DNA of 64,000 nt from Apoda limacodes (lineage: Eukaryota > Arthropoda > Insecta > Lepidoptera > Limacodidae), in assembly GCA_946406115.1 (NCBI GenBank), contig OX291544.1, positions 33,311,521 to 33,375,520 on the forward strand, given 5' to 3'. Positions 56,305 to 64,000 of the stretch are shown piece by piece. Numbering within the stretch: the first letter of the stretch is position 1; each line of letters opens with the position of its first letter. The position numbers were made by a program, and so were the translations under genes. The notes below the pieces were generated by a model. That model was not told the DNA's origin and did not search any database. It worked only from the letters and a program-made list of their open reading frames with translations.

Positions 56305-57659
56305 ACTAGTGCTACTAGCTTCTGGTTGGTTGCTGTGTTTTGTAATGAAACCTTGTGTCCTATTATCGTAGTCGTTGGTGTAGAAAGTGATATAGATAGT
56401 GTGTCTGTTTAGTGATGGTCATAATTGTACGAGAAACGCGGATATGACAGAAGTCTGTTGTTTAGTTCTATTTGTAAGGAAATTGAAGAAAATGTTTATA
56501 TTTCTCAGCAATTAAACATAGCACTTTTTTGCATTTAATAAACACATTTCGGAATTAAAATTCAATCCAGGCTCTTCGCGTATTATAAGAGTTCTGCACC
56601 TACGAGTGCAGAGATCCGTCCCGTATCCACCAGTATACCTGGTGGCTAAGTATTATTTACGTTTGTAGGACAACTGGTTTATATGGAAGATGGTAAAGAT
56701 TTCTTTGGCACTAGTTAGTCGCCCGTGTCCCGGGTGCTTTAAACATCTAAAGAGTATGGTATACGCTAATCAGTCACTGTTTCTTAATTTATTGGCTAAT
56801 GAAATGATAGAATTTGAAAAAGAACAAAAATAAAAATTGAGTAAGTGAATTAAAGTAAAACTATGGTAAAACTATTAAAAGAAGACTACTAAATTATATT
56901 AGTATCATGGAATGCTTGTAGGAGTTACACTTGGTTTTAATTTATCGTTGTTATGTTTTGGAGTCAAGTGGCATCTGTTTTTTACAGAAGTACCTAATGC
57001 GTTTGAATGGCGCAACGAACGGGGGGCACGCGCCAGGGGCTGCGGGGCTATGACCGCTAATGGTACTTCTTAGTCTTTTACAGTAACACTTGTAGTAACA
57101 CTGCTATTGTGCTTTATACTTGCGTATAAATTGTATAAACTAGTATTCTTTATCGATCCCTAATCTTCTTCACGTTAATCTTAATAAAATATTTATTTAT
57201 TGTGGTTAAATAGTTAATCAGTTTAATAAAACTTTCCGAATTGCAACAAAATTTGTCATGCGAGAAGTAAGTAGACAATTGATTAAAAAATAAAATTTTA
57301 TTTATTAACTTAAGTATCTATATATTTATGTCCATTCTTGTGAACAATAATGTAAAATGTTATATTTTATACTGAAATAATTAAAAATTTAATTATTTAT
57401 CTTATGTATTTACACACATACATATTGATAGGTAACTGTCAAACTACATACCTGTGCTTTTACCTGTGTCGACGTTTAAAATTATGACTGTGCTAAATCA
57501 ACTTGCATTTCTCAAAAACTTACTCAAAACTTTGAAAGAAACAATATATCAGCTATTTCACATAGAATTGTCACGGCACCATTTTGATCCCGAATATAAA
57601 ACGAAAAAACCGTAAGTGAATCTACATATAAACATACAACAACAAATGTCTATAACTTA
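56305..57659. other. AT-rich non-coding stretch
   Basis: No supportable gene or defined element. Confidence 0.5.
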
Positions 57660-58400
57660 AAGGAATTGCAAGTGTTGCCACTAAAGGAAAATATTTCAGT
57701 CACAAAAAGGGTTACCAAATTTAAAACAGTACTAAGAAAAAACTACGAAAATGGTAGATTCCTTACAATTACAGAAATGGATCCTTAAATATCTACAATA
57801 CTGGAAAAGATGGAGAAAATGAAGAAGGAGTGTCAGAAACAAACCCATATTCATATAAAAAACTTCAATACTAGTGTATCCACGACTGTTACGTGACGAG
57901 GAGAAACAACATTATAATGCATGGAGTAAGCGAGACAGAAGAAAACCTTAAAAACGTAAGAAATAACATTTTAGATTTTTTATACAACGTCAGTGCTAAT
58001 TCAGGGATACGCGAATGGGACCAATGGGACATTATTAACATGTATACAATGTAACAAAAACAATTTAAGACCTATATTGATAACTGTTACCCTAAATTGG
58101 CGAAAATTTGAATAACTAAAAAAAAACTATTACCTGATAACATACGCGTCACCGAGGACTTTTCAAAGGAAGTTTTAAATAAAAGAAAGGAGCTAATGGT
58201 TCGTAAAGAAAAGATGGAAAAAAAGAGCAAAGTTGCCTTTATCCGCTACGATAAACTTATAGTAAAAGATAGGATAAGATCAGAAGAATCAGGGGCAGAT
58301 AACAAAATAAAGAGATCTCTAACAAAATCGACAACAGAAGAGGATAATAGAAAGAGGCTCCGAAAAAAATTACTAAAACAAATGCATTTGATGTAGGTAC
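57660..58400 (+). pseudogene. RTE ORF1-like protein, broken
   Basis: Frames give LQVLPLKENISVTKRVTKFK and LRKNYENGRFLTITEMDP, then ITVTLNWRKFE, then EDFSKEVLNKRKELMVRKEK followed by KVAFIRYDKLIVKD. The LNWRKFE…KEVLNKRKEL…RYDKL order is one I associate with the ORF1 proteins of arthropod RTE-like elements, RNA-binding partners of the retrotransposition complex. The longest clean frame is 58196-58396, rich in Lys and Arg. Stops and frame changes occur throughout. Confidence 0.7.
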
Positions 58401-58584
58401 TTCAACGCGCCCAGTCAAGCACGAATTTGACTAAAAACAAGTAGCAGCTGATGCAAAGGCCTCTTCAAAAGACATGCAATTATTCCGCAAAAACAACACA
58501 TCTAAACATAAACAATTGAACACAAGAACTCTTCTTTCAGACGAAAGTCTATTAGAACTTACAGAAGCCTTAGACAATATTAAA

Positions 58585-59231
58585 TAGGATATACTGGTAT
58601 TGTGTGAAGTTCGAACAATGGGAGATTGGAGGATTGGAGGGATTTTAGACCACGGCAATTATATATTTTATTACAAAATGAATGCGAGTGGAAAGTATGG
58701 AGTTGGTTTTGATAAAAAAACATCTGAAACTATGCATCGACGCAATAGTTGGAATATCCGACAGAAGATCCATTCTTATTATGAACTTCTCTAACTAGGA
58801 ACAGAAATGGAGTATTGTTCAAGTGTATTCACCAACGGAGCCAAAAAACAAAAATACAAGTGTTGAGGAAAAATTCTATACAAAACTTAGTCATGCTATA
58901 TCCACCCGTGCCCAAAACAATCTTATTGTCACGGGCATATTTTAATGCTCAAATTGGCCAAAGACTTGATAACGAGAATCTAGGAATAGGCCTACATGTA
59001 TATGAACCTGAAAATCGGACTACAAATGTGAGAAGACTGATTAACTTTGCTTCGGAATATAACCTGAATACGGTGTACAAAAAACGTAATAATCGTAAAT
59101 GGACATGGCAGTCACTAGATGGTATAACTAAAAATGAAATAGATTTTATTCTTACTAATCATACAAGAAGTTTCGAAGATATTAACGTTATCAATAAACT
59201 CAACTTTGTTACCACAGAGTGGTACGAGTAG
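58585..59231 (+). pseudogene. RTE endonuclease domain, broken
   Basis: DILVLCEVRTMGDWRIGG and YIFYYKMNASGKYGVGF mark the start of an AP-like endonuclease. A frame change then gives KWSIVQVYSPTEPK, followed by FNAQIGQRLDNENLGIGLHV-type sequence (the catalytic D of GDFNAQIG is lost in the open frame, which reads AYFNAQIG), RRLINFASEYNLNTV, NRKWTWQSLDGITKNEIDFI and LTNHTRSFEDI. The catalytic His motif after this is not recognisable. The clean frame 58815-59231 covers the middle of the domain. Confidence 0.85.
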
Positions 59232-59239
59232 TTTTTGAG

Positions 59240-59985
59240 TCAACGCAATTTAACAAGTCTAGAAAATATTACCAACTTACTATTAACATTATAAGCACTG
59301 ATAAAACACCTACTATAAGGAAAAACTAAAGAAACAGATAACGGAAAATATCTGTAACCTAGAAGAACAAAATAATATCCAAGAAAAATATCACTGTCTG
59401 GAATTTACCCTAAAAAACAGCTTGAATCTTGATAAATACTACAAAAACTCGCAAGAAAAAAGTTTCAGAACTCATGAATGAATTGCTTACGGAAAGAAAA
59501 AAAATTTCGAGATATGCCGTAAAACTCAAGAACAAAGGAAACAAATTGCAATTATCAGCAATAAAATAAAACAAATGCGTAAGGACAGAAAACACGACTT
59601 TAAATAATGGAACAACATATAATAAAATCTGGAGGAATACGAAAGGCACAAAAAAATCCTAAATAATAAGAAAAATTGAATAACCAAAATTCAAGCAACG
59701 TCAGGAAGCAGAAAATCAGAAGCACAGATATAATAATAAATAAAGCAATGGAATTCTACAAAAATCTATATAACACTCAAAAACACATACCAGTCACAAA
59801 CCTATTAGATGAAGAACCAATACCACCACTATTATAGCGAGAAGTTGAGAAAGCAATCCAAACGCAAAGCAAACAAGGTACCCCGCTCAGACGGCTTTTA
59901 ACCCCTCACAAGTTTGTTCTAAGAAATTCTGTGTTCTGAAAAAACATCAAAACAGTAGGTTGAGTCAAACATAATATTAATACAC
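59240..59985 (+). pseudogene. RTE ORF2 linker and start of RT, heavily broken
   Basis: Scattered segments such as LLTERKK-, QQIAIISNKIKQ-like, EFYKNLYNTQKHIP, LLDEEPIPPLL and EVEKAIQTQSKQG appear in changing frames in the order found between endonuclease and RT of RTE elements. A 79-codon minus-strand open frame here is only the complement of this A-rich linker. Confidence 0.6.
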
Positions 59986-60985
59986 GACATTGATTATTAC
60001 AGACATATCAGTCTGAAGTCGAACATCTACAAAATATTTGCCAAAACCTTACTTAGAAGACTTACAAAAACATTGGACGAACAGCAATTAGACTTCTCAG
60101 TACTAGGCCACATACACGTCGTCAAATAACTGATAGAGATATATAAGGAATACCAATTACCCATATACTGCTGGTTCGTGGACTATAACATAGCTTTTGA
60201 TTCCATAGAACAAGTATATGGTTCTCTGACAAGTAAATAGTAAGTAAAGACTGATAAGGAACGTCTATTTGTGCAGCAAAGCCAGTAGTTATTAGAATCA
60301 GCATCACCATCCACAGAGGAGTACGACAAAGAGACCCGCTATCACCGAAACTTTTCTCAGCAGTGCTCGAACATATCTTCCGGGAATTTGATAGGGAAAA
60401 CTTGGAGTCTCTATTGATGGCAAAACTTTGTTACACCTAAGATATGCAGACGACAAAGTCTTGTTCGCTAACTCCACTTCAAACTTACAAACTATTTTAG
60501 AACAACTAGTTACAGAAAGCGAGAAGGTTGGCCTCACAATTAACACCGACAAAACAAAGATTATATCAAACAGCCCCACATCAGATATCAAGGTCAAAGA
60601 AAAAAAAAAAGAATACGTTTCGTAATACAATTACCGAGGCCAGACCATCCCCATAGAAGATCTTACGTCAAAAGAAATAGACAAACGACCAGCAAGTGGT
60701 TGGAAAAGATATTGGTCACTTAAAGAAATAATGAAGAATAAGGAAATAAACATTAGAATAAAAAAAAAAACTGTTTGATACCTGTGTTCAATCTGTACTC
60801 TCATATGGACTGCTATAAAACTATAAGTCTGCCAAAGATAAATGAAAAGAAGTATGCTGAGTATAAGAAAGAAAGATCGAAAGAAAAACTAGGAAATTAG
60901 GGAAAAAAATAAATTGGAAAGTATAATAAATAAACCAAAAAAATTAAAATGGAGTTGGACCGGCCATATGCTAAGATAAAATGGA
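59986..60985 (+). pseudogene. RTE reverse transcriptase, broken
   Basis: Visible RT landmarks: HISLKSNIYKIFAKTLLRRL, LDEQQ, YCWFVDYNIAFDSIEQ (first catalytic Asp), RGVRQRDPLSPKLFSAVLEH (QGDPLSP motif with Gly changed to Arg) and LRYADDKVLFANSTSNLQT (YADD box), then EQLVTESEKVGLTINTDKTK and KEIDKRPASGWKRYWSLKE. The tail reads KLKWSWTGHML. Stops are frequent, but the two catalytic motifs are still legible. The clean frame 60428-60625 spans the YADD region. Confidence 0.88.
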
Positions 60986-61655
60986 GCAAAATTATCACAC
61001 TGTGGTGTGGTGGTAATAGGGCATAAAAAATAAGTAAAGAGGTTTCCAATTACATATTTCTAATATAGGTAGAGTAAAGTGGTTTGAAATTATTTATTAA
61101 AAGTTTCTTCAAAAGTGTAATTCATGAAACACACGACCCAAATTCAGAGTCCAAATTCAAAGGTCAAGAGTAATCCTGAAAGACAAATGCTTAACAGACT
61201 CTCCCTCCGACCGTAAGTGAAAAACTCTGTCGACAGTGACGAGGACGGCGCTTGGCGGCGGCGGTGACATATGGAAATCGTCTACCCGGAGTAGATCACC
61301 GGACGAGGGTTTCTTCTCAGACAACTTTTATAGTGTATTATCTGATAGGTCACTCTACACAATGCTGTACTTTGTTTACTTAAACGTCTAAGTAAATTCT
61401 TAGAGTATGTTTTTATATTTATATTTATATTTTTTTAAGATTTAAATGCAAATTAAATAGGAAGACTTAACCAGAAAGACATTTTATAAACCTAAGACTT
61501 AAGCTACACAATAGTATCGTAAGTAAGTACAGTAAGTAATTTTCACATTATAATAGTACACAATATCGGAAACTCATCTGGTGTTATTCAGCATTTTAAA
61601 GTATCTTACAAACAAAGCAAGATACATATGTCGTCATTTAAACTAGTCGGTAGGT
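60986..61655. other. non-coding stretch
   Basis: No gene. A short GC-rich part lies at 61.20-61.30 kb, and TATATTTATATTTATATT simple sequence near 61.42 kb. Confidence 0.5.
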
Positions 61656-61660
61656 AGTTC

Positions 61661-62010
61661 CATATCCAACCATTGTTGTCTGCAAAAAGTATAACATTAC
61701 ATGTTTCAAATACCTCTTCTGAAACACCTAAGATAAATCACTAATATGTAGTAACATATCTAACCATTGACGTCTGTTAAAAGTATAACATTACGTGTTT
61801 TACGTATCTCTTGTGTACACCCAAGATAAATCACTAGTATGTAGTAACATATCTAGCCATTGTTATCTGCTAAATGTAGAACATTACGTGTTTCACATAC
61901 CTCTTGTGTAACACCCAAGATAAATCACTAATATGTAGTAACATATCTAACCATTGACGTCTGTTAAAAGTATAACATTACGTGTTTTACATAGGTACCT
62001 CTTATGTTAC
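61661..62010. repeat. 94-bp minisatellite with dimeric pattern
   Basis: Units begin CATATC at 61661, 61755, 61849 and 61942 (spacing 94, 94, 93). The second and fourth share ACGTCTGTTAAAAGTATAAC, while the first and third have TTGT/TTAT and CTGC variants there, so copies resemble each other at two-unit distance. Each contains ACATTACGTGTTT and AAGATAAATCACTA. Confidence 0.95.
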
Positions 62011-62569
62011 ATATACATCTTTAAAATGAAACTTAACTTGAATCAAAAACTAGATACAAATTATTTAACTTAAGATCAAGTGAGTCATAAAACAAATTTG
62101 GTTATCAACTTGCAGTGAATTTTAATGTGATTTAGATGAGGGAAGCGCTGAAACGCGTGACGACTCTATCGCCCACCTCCGCAACTACCCCTGGTAGTAC
62201 TCGCGAGTGCAAGCGTGAAGATATTATCATGGGACTTTTCATTTTGCAATTTGTACGGACCCCAGGGGACGCGCTAACAAACTCGCAATGAGCAGACGGA
62301 CAGATGCGAGGTGATTTGTGTTAGGTGTGACCGTAGTTAGTGATGGGAATCATTTGTAAGGGATGTTTTTTAAATATTTGATGTATCAATAACTAAAAAA
62401 TTCACATGTAGGTCGTAAGTCTTTGTTGATTTAGTACCTTGAAACTGTTTTATAATCTCTAGTTTAAAGTCTGATTGATGACAAATTTATTAAATAAGGA
62501 TGAACATAGTTTTTTAAGATTTTAAATGAGTCTGCAGTGGATATACTTCTTATTTTTATAAATGAATAG

Positions 62570-63000
62570 CTGACCCGGCGAACGTTGTTTCTCCGCACCA
62601 ACCTATTGTGAAAGGGTTGTACTAATTCAGAAACCTTCCCCGGTATGTGCATAACAACTTACTAAAATTTCGTTACAATCGGTTTACCCTTAGTGCGTGA
62701 GTCCGACTCGCACTTGACCGTTTTTTTCTTTCATAAAAACCTTGCCCTTTCATGAAAGAAATAACCTTTGACAGTTATTTCTTCCATAAAAACCACTAAC
62801 AAACACAACAAAAACAAATTACCCGAATTGGTCCAGCCGTCTTTGAGTTTTCCTTAGTGCGCGAGTCCGACTCGCACTTGACCGTTTTTTTCTTTCATTA
62901 CAACCTTGCCCTAACATTAACAAACACAACAAAAACAAATTACCCGAATTGGTCCAGCCGTCTTCGAGTTTTCCTTAGTGCGCGAGTCCGTGTTCTGTAG
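62570..63000 (-). repeat. dispersed repeat, same family as 52.16-52.55 kb, with internal duplication
   Basis: In reverse orientation to 52 kb it carries CCCGGCGAACGTTGTTTC, ACCTTCCCCGG, TAACAACTTACTAAAATTT, CAATCGGTTTACCC and GTGAGTCCGACTCGCACTTG. After this a ~110-bp module (AACAAATTACCCGAATTGG, TCCAGCCGTCTTTGAG, TTTTCCTTAGTGCGCGAG) is present twice in tandem. Confidence 0.82.
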
Positions 63001-64000
63001 TGGTTCTGTGTAAAAGTTTTTGTCAGATACTTCAGTTATTTATAATATTTCGGTTGTTTGATTGTTGATGACAGTTTACCGAGATACACAACTAAGACTC
63101 ATCTGATGTTACAAATACACGTCGTTATCACAGACAAAGTCTTAATTGAAGTTACCTTCGAAGTTACAGTGTAGTTAGTTACTTCTACTCTACTGTGTTC
63201 CTCGCTGAGGTCTTTGGTAACGTTATTTTAGACGAGTTTCTGAAAATAATAAATTTTGTTTCAACCTCAGCTAGAAAATCATGATTGTAATTTTATGTTA
63301 CACGATCTAAAAAATGTTGAATTTATAAATTTCTCTGCCTTCTCTGAATTTGTGGCGATATACTGATGTGGATCGATATTGTAATCTGCGTCATCCCTCG
63401 GTCGCGTTCAACTTATCTTTTTATCTACAATTAGGATTTCATCACCTCCCTCCCCCCCCCCCCCCCTTGCGCCGCCCTGCCGCACCGCTCGCCATCAAAG
63501 GGCCGGCATTACGTGACGTTATTGAGTTATCAAACGTCGGAGGGGAATTAGTTCATACTTCCATACACAAATCCTATCATACAAGCTGACGCCTTTCACT
63601 AAAAACAAGCTCCATTTTGGTTAACCGCATCATCCTATTCATACACTTTCAACCTTTTATGAAGTGTTAACGTAATACAATATCAGTCTTATGCTATTTT
63701 GTTAAGATTTATTTTAGGTTACTTATCCTGTTTGCATTTAGAACCGTTTCAAAGAGTGATCCGGGCCCTGCGAGAAGCGCTAACAAGGTAAGGTGCAGGG
63801 AGTTATTTGTCAATGCTAGGGATATTATTTTGACTGTTAATTTAAAGCGACCGATAATGAGATGCATAATTTGATTGGCTTTTTATTTTGGGAAATGTTT
63901 GTGTTTGGTTTTTAAATTTAAGTTTGGATAGTCTGTGCTATGACTAATACACTGAAGTCAAACGTTCTTTTTGTATGTTCCTGTACCTAGAGGGAAGATC
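63001..64000. other. non-coding stretch
   Basis: No supportable gene. The 79-codon open frame at 63350-63589 runs through a C-homopolymer and has no recognisable domain. Confidence 0.5.
63452..63466. repeat. C homopolymer (15)
   Basis: An uninterrupted run of C. Its length is likely to be unreliable in the assembly. Confidence 0.9.

Larger units (their letters stand above)
57660..60985 (+). mobile_element. decayed RTE-type non-LTR retrotransposon
   Basis: An ORF1-like region, an endonuclease and a reverse transcriptase follow in the correct order over about 3.3 kb, all on the plus strand and all broken by many stops and frame changes. The RT signatures differ from those of the 16.7-kb fragment, so the window holds two separate RTE lineages. 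The 5' and 3' ends are not sharply defined. The last recognisable codons are near 60.98 kb. Confidence 0.85.

Noticed and set aside
59410..59649. Minus-strand frame rich in Phe/Leu resembling a membrane protein
   Set aside because: It is the reverse complement of the A-rich, Lys/Asn-rich linker of the RTE element.

Overview
This window looks like nuclear DNA from a moth or butterfly (Lepidoptera). It is AT-rich and intron-poor in appearance, with no operons and no bacterial gene structure. The dispersed repeats are ones I associate with lepidopteran genomes: CR1-like, RTE-like and mariner elements, tRNA-derived SINEs, and Helitron-like elements beginning near 'AATATTATAAATG'. I could support no intact host protein-coding gene. 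The window is best read as intergenic or long-intron DNA built from transposon remnants and minisatellites. Species and family assignments are from memory, not from any search.

Region by region. 1-5.3 kb is unique-looking AT-rich DNA with small tandem repeats and one strong hairpin. 5.3-12.6 kb is a repeat cluster: a truncated CR1 copy, a Tc1-like transposase pseudogene with a SINE beside it, CR1 3' tails, a 1.07-kb element with inverted ends (7739-8809), and an internally deleted mariner (11121-11981). 12.6-29 kb is mostly unassigned, with an RTE (BovB-like) 3' fragment at 16.7-17.3 kb, a near-perfect hairpin at 18.35 kb, two GC-rich promoter-like patches and several SINE-like or MITE-like repeats. 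29.1-30.9 kb is a compound satellite block: a 65/130-bp higher-order array, a fold-back element, then a second array of about 62 bp.

31-39 kb holds a LINE C-terminal fragment, a Helitron-like copy and a broken THAP-domain exon with a good splice donor. 39.17-42.74 kb is the best preserved element, a nearly full-length CR1-like retrotransposon on the minus strand carrying endonuclease and reverse transcriptase. It lies directly upstream of an exon-like fragment of a Crypton-type tyrosine recombinase (42761-43075). 46.5-47 kb is a second internally deleted mariner-like copy. 48043-51211 is a 3.17-kb DNA transposon remnant with perfect 27-bp terminal inverted repeats around a decayed DUF7869-like transposase, with two other repeats nested inside. 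52-56.3 kb holds a triplicated dispersed repeat, a 165-bp MITE with perfect 23-bp inverted ends, and a cluster of minisatellites (55-, 20-, 8- and 10-bp units). 57.66-60.98 kb is a heavily decayed RTE element with ORF1, endonuclease and reverse transcriptase traces. 61.6-63 kb has a 94-bp dimeric minisatellite and another dispersed repeat.

No set of genes here works together as a pathway. The biology visible is transposition, nesting and tandem amplification. The least expected items are the DUF7869-type transposon with palindromic subterminal motifs, the higher-order minisatellite, the perfect-arm MITE and hairpins, and the CR1 insertion next to a recombinase splice acceptor.
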